6,789 nt of DNA from assembly GCA_937873345.1 (NCBI GenBank), contig CALMRL010000261.1:1-6789 (forward strand), written 5' to 3'. The notes beneath the pieces were generated by a model. It was not told the origin of the DNA. It did not search any database and saw only the letters and a list, made by a program, of their open reading frames with translations. A program made the position numbers and the translations under genes. How positions within the stretch are numbered: the stretch's first letter is position 1; every line of letters begins with the position of its first letter. Below are positions 1 through 6,226 of this stretch, piece by piece. This DNA is from an uncultured Beijerinckiaceae bacterium. GTDB lineage: Bacteria > Pseudomonadota > Alphaproteobacteria > Rhizobiales > Beijerinckiaceae.

Positions 1-171
1 GGCTACGAACGCGCGGTGTACCGCGATGGCAAGGAGATGGCGGCGGAAGCGTGGGCGCTGGAGGGCGTCGGCCACGCCTGGTCCGGCGGCAGTGCGGCCG
101 GGTCCTACACCGAACCCCGCGGCCCCGACGCCAGCCGGGCGATGGTGCGCTTCTTTCTCGGCCGGACCTGA
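1..171 (+). CDS. PHB depolymerase-family esterase, C-terminal fragment (5' end outside window)
   Basis: Frame 1 is open from the first base to a TGA at 169-171 and gives 56 residues. It contains GVGHAWSGG followed by a GSYT-PRGPDAS stretch and a final MVRFFL helix. This is the characteristic end of poly(3-hydroxybutyrate) depolymerase-like esterases (alpha/beta hydrolase fold, LpqC type). The His in GHAWSGG (fragment residue 25) is the expected catalytic histidine; the nucleophile Ser and acid Asp lie outside the window. Family members hydrolyse esters, and some are secreted or act on polyhydroxyalkanoate, but the substrate cannot be read from this tail. The gene ends 180 bases before tolQ, and a weak hairpin follows the stop, so it is probably not in the tol transcription unit. 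The family call is fairly secure from motif recognition; the function is not. Confidence 0.82.
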   Translation, partial: GYERAVYRDGKEMAAEAWALEGVGHAWSGGSAAGSYTEPRGPDASRAMVRFFLGRT

Positions 172-173
172 TC

Positions 174-195
174 GGGGCCGTTTACCGCCCCTTAA
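174..195 (+). terminator. Possible weak terminator after the esterase gene
   Basis: GGGGC at 174-178 can pair with GCCCC at 187-191 around an 8-base loop, and the second arm is followed by TTAA (192-195). It starts 3 bases after the esterase stop codon. The stem is only 5 bp and the T-run is short, so this is a weak candidate. Position is the main argument for it. Confidence 0.3.
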
Positions 196-337
196 GATTG
201 CGGCGTGTTTAACAGCATCCGCGGCCTTTACCTCACGATCTCGCGCCTTTGCCGCCGCGACCGGGCCGTCAAATTGGCGGATTCGCGAGCGACATCAATG
301 TAGCGCGCCTGCCCCGCTCCCCGTTTCGAGCGCGCCC

Positions 338-343
338 GAGGAA
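338..343 (+). promoter_or_regulatory. Ribosome binding site of tolQ
   Basis: GAGGAA lies 8 bases before the ATG at 352 and fixes that start. An ATG at 346 just upstream is followed almost immediately by a stop in its own frame (ATG CGA TGA), so it cannot be the start. Confidence 0.7.
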
Positions 344-351
344 CCGATGCG

Positions 352-1086
352 ATGAACCCTGCGGATGTTGCGAACACGGCCGCCGCGGCGGCCCCGGTGG
401 CGGACATCACCGTGCTCGGCATGTTCCTGCAGGCCTCACTGCTGGTGAAGCTCGTGATGCTGGCGCTGGTCGGCGCCTCGATCTGGTCGTGGGCGATCAT
501 CGTCAACAAGGCGATCCTGTACGCCCGTTTCCAGCGGGCGATGGACAAGTTCGAGGGCGTGTTCTGGTCCGGCACCTCGCTGGAGGAGCTTTACGCCACG
601 CTGTCGTCGCGCCCGGCACAGGGCATGGCCAACCTTTTCATCGCCGCGATGCGCGAGTGGAAGCGCTCGGTCTCCAACGTCGGCTCGTCGTTCATGGGTC
701 TGCAGGCGCGCATCGACAAGGTGCTCGACGTGTCGATCGCCCGCGAGGTCGAGCGGCTGGAGGCGAACCTGCTGTTCCTCGCCACCGTCGCCTCGGCCGG
801 CCCGTTCGTCGGGCTGTTCGGCACGGTGTGGGGCATCATGACCGCGTTCCGCGGCATCGCCGCCAGCAAGAACACGTCGCTCGCGGTGGTGGCGCCCGGC
901 ATCGCCGAGGCCCTGCTCGCCACCGCGCTCGGCCTGTTCGCCGCCATCCCGGCGCTGGTCGCCTACAACAAGCTGCAGGGCGACGTCGCCAAGAAGCAGG
1001 CGCGGATGGAGGGTTGCGCCGACGAGTTCTCGGCGATCCTGTCGCGGCAGATCGACCAGCATTCCGTGCGCGACCGCGCGGCCTGA
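352..1086 (+). CDS. tolQ: TolQ, proton-channel subunit of the Tol-Pal motor
   Basis: The 244-residue inner-membrane protein belongs to the MotA/TolQ/ExbB family. With TolR it forms the pmf-driven motor that energises TolA during outer-membrane constriction. Three membrane segments are visible: about 22-50, 139-165 and 178-205. The large cytoplasmic loop between the first two is typical of TolQ. The TM2 motif FGTVWGI (about 156-162) and the TM3 stretch EALLATALGLFAAIP (about 186-200) carry the conserved threonines (T158, T191) that line the proton path in the family. Length matches alphaproteobacterial TolQ. tolR follows after 28 bases, implying co-transcription. ExbB is the main alternative, but the adjacent tolR, tolA and tolB settle the assignment. 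The usual upstream neighbour ybgC is absent; an esterase gene sits there instead. Confidence 0.95.
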   Translation: MNPADVANTAAAAAPVADITVLGMFLQASLLVKLVMLALVGASIWSWAIIVNKAILYARFQRAMDKFEGVFWSGTSLEELYATLSSRPAQGMANLFIAAMREWKRSVSNVGSSFMGLQARIDKVLDVSIAREVERLEANLLFLATVASAGPFVGLFGTVWGIMTAFRGIAASKNTSLAVVAPGIAEALLATALGLFAAIPALVAYNKLQGDVAKKQARMEGCADEFSAILSRQIDQHSVRDRAA

Positions 1087-1100
1087 GCGGCCTGAATCTT

Positions 1101-1107
1101 GAGGAGG
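1101..1107 (+). promoter_or_regulatory. Ribosome binding site of tolR
   Basis: GAGGAGG is a near-perfect Shine-Dalgarno sequence, 7 bases before the ATG at 1115. It supports that start over the internal ATGs at the MADINMT stretch, and so places the Gly/Arg-rich N-terminus in the protein. Confidence 0.75.
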
Positions 1108-1114
1108 CTCGACC

Positions 1115-1561
1115 ATGGGTGGCAGCGTAGCGGCGGGCGGCGGCGGACGACGGCGGGGGCGCGGGCAGCCCCGTTACCGCGCGATGGCCGACATCAACAT
1201 GACGCCCTTCATCGACGTGATGCTGGTGCTCCTGATCATCTTCATGGTGGCGGCGCCGCTGCTCGCCACCGGCGTGCCGATCGACCTGCCCAAGACCAAG
1301 GCGGCGGCGCTCAACATCGACCAGAAGCCGCTTTCGGTGGCGATCGACCCCAAGGGCGACATCTTCCTCAACGAGCAGCCGGTGCCGCAGGATCAGCTCG
1401 CCGACAAGCTGAAGGAGCTAGCCAAGGCGGGCGGCGACGAGCGCATCTACGTGCGCGGCGCGCATGACGTGCAGTACGGCCGCATCGCCGAGGTGATGTC
1501 GATCATCACCTCGTCCGGCTTCAAGCGCGTCGCGCTGGTCACCGAGCCGGCCAAGAACTAG
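1115..1561 (+). CDS. tolR: TolR, periplasmic stator-like partner of TolQ
   Basis: The 148-residue protein belongs to the ExbD/TolR family. It has a Gly/Arg-rich cytoplasmic N-terminus (1-24), then MADINMTPFIDVMLVLLIIFMV, which is the family signature. D34 in PFIDVM is the protonatable Asp equivalent to E. coli TolR Asp23. One membrane helix runs about 33-53. The rest (about 55-148) is the periplasmic domain, ending with the GRIAEVMSIITSSGFKRVALVTEP segment expected of ExbD/TolR. TolR gates proton flow with TolQ and is thought to bind peptidoglycan through the periplasmic domain. The gene follows tolQ by 28 bases and precedes tolA by 111 bases. The basic N-terminus is longer than in E. coli but, to my knowledge, usual for Hyphomicrobiales. 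Confidence 0.95.
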   Translation: MGGSVAAGGGGRRRGRGQPRYRAMADINMTPFIDVMLVLLIIFMVAAPLLATGVPIDLPKTKAAALNIDQKPLSVAIDPKGDIFLNEQPVPQDQLADKLKELAKAGGDERIYVRGAHDVQYGRIAEVMSIITSSGFKRVALVTEPAKN

Positions 1562-1661
1562 CGGCCGCCCGAGGAGCAGGTTCGGCGCGAGAGCCGGCCG
1601 CGAAGCGGTCCGCGGTGCCGCGGGCGGTGCGCGCGCCGTCGAGCAATCACAGGACGGACGC

Positions 1662-1665
1662 AGGA
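1662..1665 (+). promoter_or_regulatory. Ribosome binding site that decides the tolA start
   Basis: AGGA ends 7 bases before the ATG at 1673. An in-frame TTG at 1667 would be only 1 base from this motif, too close for initiation, so ATG 1673 is the better start. Confidence 0.55.
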
Positions 1666-1672
1666 TTTGGAC

Positions 1673-2989
1673 ATGAGAAGCGAGGGCGGGGTGGAAACGC
1701 GTCGCACGGGCCGGATGACCCCCGGCCTCCTCGTGTCGGGCGGCGCCCACGCGGCGCTGCTCGTCGTCCTGCTCGTGCACTTCGCGCGGGCGCCGGAAGT
1801 GACCGCCCAGCCGGAAACGGTGCAGGTCGACCTCCTCGACGACCCCTCGAACCAGATTTCCCAGGGCGAGAAGACCGCCAAGCTCGATCCGACGCCGCAA
1901 CGCCGCGCCGACAAGGTCGCCGAGGCCGAGGAGCACCATCCGCTGCCGCCGACCGAGCAGGCGACCAGGGATACGCCGAGCCTCGACTCGCCGGACAAGG
2001 CGAACGACGACCCCGGCCGCGGGGAGAAACCGGTGGCTTCTGCGCCGCCGCCACCGCCCGTGCCGCCGGAGCGGCCGGTCGAGCAGCAGGCCGAGAAGAT
2101 TGAGGCCCCGACGCCGCCGGCACGCCCGGTGGAGGTCGCCAAGGCCGAGCCCGAGAAGCCGGAGCCCGCCAAGACTGCCAAGCCCGAGCCGGCGAAGGAG
2201 ACGAGCAAGGACGAGCCTGACGCCGAGGCGATGGCGCCGAAGCCGCCGCCGCGGCCAAAGACGCCTCCCAAGGAAGAGGCGAAGGAGGACGCCCCCAAGG
2301 AACCCCCGAAGCCGCCGCACCGCCCGGTGGAGAAGAAGGTCGCCAAGGTGCTGCCGCCCAAGCGGCCGGAGACGAAGCCCGAGATCAAGCCGGAGCCGGC
2401 CGTGGTGCCGCCGCCGCGCCCCGAGCCGCCGGAGAAACCGGCGAAGCCGACCCTGTTCGACCAGGTCGCCTCCTTGCTGAAGAAGACCCCGGAGCCGCCG
2501 GCGCCCAAGCCGCGCGCCGGCAACGAGACGAAGGACGCGCACCCGCACGACGACTTCAACCCGGACAAGATCTCGTCGCTGCTCGACCATGACGTCGCCC
2601 AGCGCCGCGCCTCGACGGGTCGCTCGATCACCAAGGCCTCGCTCGGCCTGCCGACGGGGCACGCCGAGAAGCTGTCGCCCTCGATGGCGGCGCAGATCGA
2701 CAACTGGCTGATCGATCACTACCGCGGTTGCTGGAGCTACTTCGGGCTGGGCGGCACGCAGGACTACGTGCCGCAGCTGCGCATCACCATGGCCCAGGAC
2801 GGCGCGCTGATCGGCCAGCCGGCGCTGATCAACCCGCCCAAGGACCCGAACCTGCGTTCCCTCGCCGACAGCGCGATCCGCGCGGTGAACCGCTGCAACC
2901 CGATGGAGATCCCCCCGCGCTTCCGGCCGTACTACGACCAGGGCTACAAGGACCGAGTGGTGCGCTTCGATCCGAAGGAACTGTCGTGA
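1673..2989 (+). CDS. tolA: TolA, periplasm-spanning envelope protein with long proline-rich stalk
   Basis: From ATG 1673 the product is 438 residues. A basic N-terminus is followed by one membrane anchor (about 18-38). S22 and H26 there reproduce the Ser-x3-His pattern used by TolA and TonB to contact TolQ/ExbB. Residues about 40-335 form an extended stalk very rich in Pro, Lys and Glu, with short PEPAK, PPPRP and EKPEPAK-like units. This differs from the Ala/Lys/Glu helical stalk of E. coli TolA and should favour extended polyproline structure. The C-terminal globular domain (about 336-438) includes NWLIDHYRGCWSY, a PQLRITMAQDG strand pair and AIRAVNRCNP. C353 and C408 could form the disulfide typical of TolA domain III. 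TolA transmits TolQR energy to TolB/Pal. The gene context distinguishes it from TonB. The opposite strand is also open over most of the gene, which I attribute to base composition. Confidence 0.92.
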   Translation: MRSEGGVETRRTGRMTPGLLVSGGAHAALLVVLLVHFARAPEVTAQPETVQVDLLDDPSNQISQGEKTAKLDPTPQRRADKVAEAEEHHPLPPTEQATRDTPSLDSPDKANDDPGRGEKPVASAPPPPPVPPERPVEQQAEKIEAPTPPARPVEVAKAEPEKPEPAKTAKPEPAKETSKDEPDAEAMAPKPPPRPKTPPKEEAKEDAPKEPPKPPHRPVEKKVAKVLPPKRPETKPEIKPEPAVVPPPRPEPPEKPAKPTLFDQVASLLKKTPEPPAPKPRAGNETKDAHPHDDFNPDKISSLLDHDVAQRRASTGRSITKASLGLPTGHAEKLSPSMAAQIDNWLIDHYRGCWSYFGLGGTQDYVPQLRITMAQDGALIGQPALINPPKDPNLRSLADSAIRAVNRCNPMEIPPRFRPYYDQGYKDRVVRFDPKELS

Positions 2990-3013
2990 GGGCTGCAAGC
3001 TGATCGCTGGCCT

Positions 3014-3046
3014 CTCCTCCCCCGCGCAGCGGCACCGGGGGAGGGG
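3014..3046 (+). other. Hairpin 1 after tolA
   Basis: Bases 3014-3024 pair with 3036-3046: 11 bp including one U-G wobble, centred on CCTCCCCCG/CGGGGGAGG, with an 11-base loop. It begins 24 bases after the tolA stop. No T-run follows, so it is not a canonical intrinsic terminator, but it could protect the 3' end of tolQRA mRNA or attenuate read-through into tolB. Confidence 0.6.
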
Positions 3047-3109
3047 CCCGCCGGTTTCGATCCTGCGACGACGAAGCGATCGACGAGATTGACGCGGCTA
3101 GCCCCCTCC

Positions 3110-3125
3110 ACCGCCTTTCGGCGGT
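3110..3125 (+). other. Hairpin 2, middle of the tolA-tolB repeat
   Basis: ACCGCC at 3110-3115 pairs perfectly with GGCGGT at 3120-3125 around the tetraloop TTTC. It is flanked on both sides by CCCCCTCC and joins hairpin 3 directly, so the two probably form one repeat unit. Confidence 0.6.
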
Positions 3126-3128
3126 CCC

Positions 3129-3155
3129 CCTCCCCCGCGCTTCGCGCAGGGGAGG
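3129..3155 (+). other. Hairpin 3, just upstream of tolB
   Basis: CCTCCCC (3129-3135) pairs with GGGGAGG (3149-3155). After one C/A mismatch, GCGC (3137-3140) pairs with GCGC (3144-3147) around TTC. The foot lies 39 bases before the tolB ATG. Confidence 0.6.
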
Positions 3156-3177
3156 ATATCACCAACGCCGCAGCCTT

Positions 3178-3182
3178 GAGGA
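3178..3182 (+). promoter_or_regulatory. Candidate ribosome binding site of tolB
   Basis: GAGGA lies 12 bases before the ATG at 3195. The spacing is longer than usual and suggests modest initiation, but no better motif or alternative start is present. Confidence 0.4.
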
Positions 3183-3194
3183 CGTCCTGATCGC

Positions 3195-4514
3195 ATGACC
3201 CCGCCCTTCACCCGCCGACAGGCCGGCGCCCTCCTCGCCGGCCTTGCCGCCTCCCCGGTCGTCGGCATCCCCCTCGCAGGTACCGCACGCGCGCAGGGCG
3301 CCTTGGACGTGCGCCGCGGCGGCTCGTTCCAGCCGATCCCGATCGCGATCACCCGCTTCGTCGGCGAGGGCGTGTCGGGCGACAAGGTGACGAGCGTGCT
3401 CGTCAACGACATGAAGCATTCGGTCTTCCTCACCCCCGTCGGCGAGGTCACCGACGTCGGCAACCCCGACCAGGCGCCGGCGATGGAGCGCTTCCGCGCG
3501 ATGGGCGCGCAATACGTCGTCACCGGCCGCGTCACCGCCGGCGACGGGCTGCAAACGCAGTTCCGGATGTTCGACACGGGCAACGGCGCGCAGGTCGCCG
3601 GCGAGCAGTACTCGACCGACGCCAACAACGTCCGCCGGGTCGCCCACATCGTCGCCGACGCGGTGTTCACCAAGGCGACGGGCGAGAAGGGCTTCTTCGA
3701 CACCCGCGTCGTGTTCATCGACGAGTCCGGCCCGGCGACCCGGCGGCGCAAGCGGTTGGCCATCATGGACCAGGACGGGGCGGGGGTGCGCTACCTGACG
3801 AGCGGCAACGACATCGTGGTGACGCCGCGCTTCTCGCCCTCCTCGCAGGAGATCACCTACATGGCCTTCGGCGACGCCGAGCCGAAGGTGATGACGATGA
3901 ACATCGAGACCGGACACCGACAGGCGGTCGGCGACTTCCCCGGCATGACCTTCGCGCCGCGCTTCGGGCCGGGCGGGCAGACGATCATCATGTCGCTCTC
4001 CGAGAACGGCGCCTCGAACCTCTACGCGATGAGCCTCGGCTCGCACCAGACGCAGCAGCTCACCGACACCCAGGCGATCGACACCGCCCCCTCGTACTCG
4101 CCCGACGGCGCGCAGATCTGCTTCGAATCGGACCGCGGCGGCACGCAGCAGATCTACGTGATGGGTGCGGGCGGCGGGGGCGCGCGACGCATCTCGTTCG
4201 GCGAGGGGCGCTACTCGACGCCGGTGTGGAGCCCCAAGGGCGACTTCATCGCCTTCACCAAGCAGACCAAGGGCGGCTTCGCGATCGGCGTGATGAAGCC
4301 CGACGGCTCGGGCGAGCGGCTGCTGACGGAGGGCTTCCACAACGAAGGGCCGACCTGGGCGCCGAACGGCCTGTTCCTGATGTTCTTCCGCGACCCCGGC
4401 GGCGGCGGCAGCCCGCGCATCTTCATGAGCGACGTGTTCGGCCGCCAGGAGTTCGCCGTGCCGACGCCGGCGGGGGCGTCGGACCCGGCTTGGAGCCCGC
4501 TGCTGGGGGCGTGA
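3195..4514 (+). CDS. tolB: TolB, periplasmic beta-propeller of the Tol-Pal system
   Basis: The 439-residue product has a signal peptide (1-33) containing TRRQAG, a hydrophobic Ala/Leu/Gly stretch and a likely cleavage after ARA (31-33). The RR pair and position of the hydrophobic segment resemble a twin-arginine signal, although the +2 residue is Ala rather than Phe. The N-terminal domain (about 37-175) includes MGAQYVVTGRV. A six-bladed propeller follows, marked by repeats of the PxxSPxG type near residues 211, 255, 299, 343, 387 and 431 (for example APSYSPDG, TPVWSPKG, PTWAPNG). Length is normal for TolB. In characterised bacteria TolB binds Pal through the propeller and TolA through its mature N-terminus. 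pal should follow but does not. The repeat-filled gap from tolA raises the possibility of separate or reduced expression. Confidence 0.95.
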   Translation: MTPPFTRRQAGALLAGLAASPVVGIPLAGTARAQGALDVRRGGSFQPIPIAITRFVGEGVSGDKVTSVLVNDMKHSVFLTPVGEVTDVGNPDQAPAMERFRAMGAQYVVTGRVTAGDGLQTQFRMFDTGNGAQVAGEQYSTDANNVRRVAHIVADAVFTKATGEKGFFDTRVVFIDESGPATRRRKRLAIMDQDGAGVRYLTSGNDIVVTPRFSPSSQEITYMAFGDAEPKVMTMNIETGHRQAVGDFPGMTFAPRFGPGGQTIIMSLSENGASNLYAMSLGSHQTQQLTDTQAIDTAPSYSPDGAQICFESDRGGTQQIYVMGAGGGGARRISFGEGRYSTPVWSPKGDFIAFTKQTKGGFAIGVMKPDGSGERLLTEGFHNEGPTWAPNGLFLMFFRDPGGGGSPRIFMSDVFGRQEFAVPTPAGASDPAWSPLLGA

Positions 4515-4532
4515 GGTCGACGAACGGACAGG

Positions 4533-4587
4533 CGAAGGTCGCCCTCCCCTCGCCACCTTCGTGCTGCTAGAAGGAGGGACGAGGGGG
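4533..4587 (+). promoter_or_regulatory. b561 translation-initiation region with tandem Shine-Dalgarno motifs and possible masking stems
   Basis: Two purine runs precede the b561 ATG at 4593: AAGGAGGG at 4571-4578 (14 bases away) and GAGGGGG at 4581-4587 (5 bases away). Upstream, a pyrimidine stretch could pair with either one: CCCTCC (4542-4547) with GGAGGG (4573-4578), or CCCCTCG (4546-4552) with CGAGGGG (4580-4586). The two pairings share bases and exclude each other. A separate stem, CGAAGGT (4533-4539) with ACCTTCG (4555-4561), would hold the pyrimidine stretch in its loop. The ribosome binding sites are well supported; regulation by folding is inference. Confidence 0.45.
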
Positions 4588-4592
4588 ACGCC

Positions 4593-5210
4593 ATGGTCGA
4601 CATCGCAGGCTGGACTTCGACGCTTTCCCCGGCACGCGTGCGACGCTACGGCGTTTCGGCGCAGTGGTTCCATTGGGTCACGGCCGCGCTGATGTTCGCG
4701 ATCATTCCGCTCGGCTGGATCTTCGCCGAGTTCAAGCTGGCGCCCGACAATCAGCACTTCCACGCCTACTTCCCCGGCACGGTGGCGCAGTACGCCTCCG
4801 CCCACAAGACGCTCGGCCTGACCGTGCTCGCCATCGTGGCGGCGCGTCTCGCCTACCGCCTCGCCAACCCGCCGCCGGCGCTGCCGCGCTCCACCTCGAC
4901 GCTGGAGGCCGGGCTCGCCCACCTCACGCACTGGGTGCTCTACCTCGTGCTGCTGGTGATGCCGATCTCGGGCTACATCATGTCGTCGGGCTCCGACCAT
5001 CCGATCTCGATCTTCGGCCTGTTCGACTTCCCCAAGATCCCCGGTGTCAGCAAGACGGTCGGGACGGACGCGGCGATCGTCCACCTCAGCGCGCAGTTCG
5101 CCGTCTACGCCTTCGTGGTGCTGCACGTCGCCGGGGTCGCCTGGCACCTGTTCGTGCGTCGCGACGACCTGATCGCCCGGATGCTGCCGCGCCAGGCTGG
5201 CATCGACTGA
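4593..5210 (+). CDS. Cytochrome b561, membrane di-heme electron carrier
   Basis: The 205-residue integral membrane protein of the bacterial cytochrome b561 (CybB-like) family has four helices, near 25-46, 72-90, 110-131 and 164-187. The four expected heme-b ligands are visible: H27 in QWFHW, H71 in SAHKTLGL, and H164 and H178 spaced 14 apart in the last helix. The motif HxxHWxLYxxLLxMPISGY in helix 3 is also diagnostic. Family members move electrons between the quinone pool and periplasmic or membrane acceptors; E. coli CybB oxidises superoxide to reduce ubiquinone. The specific partner here is unknown. The gene starts 78 bases after tolB, in the place normally held by pal. There is no sequence evidence for a Tol-related role. 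Confidence 0.9.
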   Translation: MVDIAGWTSTLSPARVRRYGVSAQWFHWVTAALMFAIIPLGWIFAEFKLAPDNQHFHAYFPGTVAQYASAHKTLGLTVLAIVAARLAYRLANPPPALPRSTSTLEAGLAHLTHWVLYLVLLVMPISGYIMSSGSDHPISIFGLFDFPKIPGVSKTVGTDAAIVHLSAQFAVYAFVVLHVAGVAWHLFVRRDDLIARMLPRQAGID

Positions 5211-5281
5211 CTCGAGCCGGCGCCAACCATCCGACCGCGGTCCCACCGGGATCCGACCGGAACGATCCTCGTCCGACGGAC

Positions 5282-5299
5282 GGCGGCTTGCACGCCGCC
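5282..5299 (+). terminator. Hairpin between b561 and the methyltransferase gene
   Basis: GGCGGC (5282-5287) pairs perfectly with GCCGCC (5294-5299) around TTGCAC. It lies 72 bases after the b561 stop and 26 before the next start. There is no T-run, so intrinsic termination is uncertain and it may only be a GC-rich chance stem. Confidence 0.3.
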
Positions 5300-5325
5300 C
5301 CGATCCCCCTCATCTCGATGGCGCG

Positions 5326-6186
5326 ATGCCCATGCCCCACCCTCATAGGCGCTCCCCGGCGCCGGACGTGCGCTTCGTCCTCCCGGCGGGCGCGTCGGCG
5401 CTGCGCGACATCAAGGCGCCGCCGGTCAACTTCGGCCGCACGGCGAGCGATTACGGCCGCTGGCGCGCTGGCTTCCCCCCGCACTTCTTCAAGCGGCTGT
5501 TCGCCGAGGGCTGGGTCACGCCGGAGGATCGCGTGCTCGACCTCGGCACCGGCACCGGCACCATCGCCCGTGGGCTGGCGTTGCGCGGGTGCCGCGTCAC
5601 CGGCCTCGACTCGGAGGCGCACCTGCTCGACGAAGCGGCGCGGCTCGACCGCGAGGCGGCGACCGGCGTCGCCTACGTCGAGGGCCGCGCCGAGGCGACC
5701 GGCCTGCCCGACGCGTCCTTCGACGTGGTCACCGCCGGGCAGTGCTGGCAGTGGTTCGAACGTAGCCGGGCGGTCGCCGAGGTCGCCAGGGTGCTGCGCC
5801 CCGCTGGACGGTTGGTGATCGCGCATTTCGACTGGCTGGCGCAGCGCGACAACGTGGTGGCGATGACCGAGCGGCTCGTCGAGGCGCACAACCCCGACTG
5901 GCATCTCGGCAATGCTTCGGGCATCTACCCGCTCTGGCTCGACGACGTGGCGGAAGGCGGCTTCGATGCGCTGGAAACCTTCTCCTTCGACGTCACGGTC
6001 GCCTACACCCACGAGGCCTGGCGCGGCCGCATCCGCGCCTCGGCCGGCATCGGCGCCTCGCTCAGCCCCGAGGCGGTGGCGCGCTTCGACGGCGAGCTGG
6101 CCGCCGCGCTCGCCGCGGATTGGCCGGACGAACCACTCGTGGTGCCGCACAGGGTGTGGGCGCTGAAGGCCGAGCGGCCGGACTGA
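5326..6186 (+). CDS. Class I SAM-dependent methyltransferase, substrate unknown
   Basis: From ATG 5326 the product is 286 residues with no signal peptide or membrane segment, so it is probably cytoplasmic. The Rossmann core starts with motif I VLDLGTGTG (70-78), which binds SAM. The acidic residue at the end of strand 2 is D95 in GLDSE. LPDASFDVVTAGQCWQWF (about 127-144) and VLRPAGRLVIA (156-166) are the later core strands of the UbiE/Methyltransf_11 type. A conserved-looking NFGRTASDYGRWRAGFP segment (35-51) precedes the core. The first ~34 residues look unconserved. The start is uncertain: no ribosome binding site precedes 5326, a second in-frame ATG is at 5332, and a GTG is at 5368. The substrate cannot be inferred from sequence or neighbours. 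Confidence 0.85.
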   Translation: MPMPHPHRRSPAPDVRFVLPAGASALRDIKAPPVNFGRTASDYGRWRAGFPPHFFKRLFAEGWVTPEDRVLDLGTGTGTIARGLALRGCRVTGLDSEAHLLDEAARLDREAATGVAYVEGRAEATGLPDASFDVVTAGQCWQWFERSRAVAEVARVLRPAGRLVIAHFDWLAQRDNVVAMTERLVEAHNPDWHLGNASGIYPLWLDDVAEGGFDALETFSFDVTVAYTHEAWRGRIRASAGIGASLSPEAVARFDGELAAALAADWPDEPLVVPHRVWALKAERPD

Positions 6187-6226
6187 TCCGGCGTCCTTCC
6201 TATCCCATAACGGGGGCGAGAACCGC

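Larger units (their letters stand above)
3014..3155. repeat. Composite C/G-rich palindromic intergenic repeat (REP-like) between tolA and tolB
   Basis: The tolA-tolB gap carries two related hairpin units in the same orientation plus a third hairpin. The 12-mer CCTCCCCCGCGC occurs at 3016-3027 and again at 3129-3140, each followed by a GGGGAGG arm (3038-3044 and 3149-3155). A further direct repeat, CCCCCTCC, flanks the middle hairpin at 3102-3109 and 3126-3133. C-tract/G-tract palindromes of this style are, from memory, common between genes in GC-rich alphaproteobacterial genomes. Possible roles are mRNA end protection, partial termination or none. That it belongs to a multi-copy family is inference, since only this window is visible. 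Confidence 0.72.

Noticed and set aside
192..213. Two TTAA half-sites (192-195 and 209-213 as TTAAC) upstream of tolQ, reminiscent of a CtrA box
   Set aside because: The CtrA consensus has 7 bases between half-sites; here there are 13. TTAA is otherwise rare in this GC-rich sequence, but spacing rules out a canonical site.
249..1130. A 293-residue + strand frame overlapping tolQ
   Set aside because: Its translation is low-complexity Arg/Gly/Ala-rich, while the overlapping 352-1086 frame is an unmistakable TolQ with a proper ribosome binding site.
1115..1189. Gly/Arg-rich N-terminal extension of TolR as an anomaly
   Set aside because: The strong ribosome binding site supports it, and such basic N-termini are, to my knowledge, usual for TolR in Hyphomicrobiales.
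1562..1672. CCGCGG at 1610-1615 and 1618-1623 as a hairpin between tolR and tolA
   Set aside because: The copies are only 2 bases apart, leaving no room for a loop, and CCGCGG is self-palindromic and expected by chance at this GC content. I see nothing else convincing in this 111-base gap.
3089..3117. TTGACG at 3089-3094 as a -35 element for a tolB promoter
   Set aside because: No acceptable -10 hexamer occurs 16-18 bases downstream; that position falls in the hairpin sequence CGCCTT.
1418..5246. Very long open frames on the minus strand (1418-2998, 1558-2703, 3159-5246, 5086-6234)
   Set aside because: They lie opposite well-recognised tolA, tolB, b561 and methyltransferase genes. Their translations are Arg/Gly/Ala/Leu-rich with no recognisable domain, as expected for antisense frames in GC-rich DNA.
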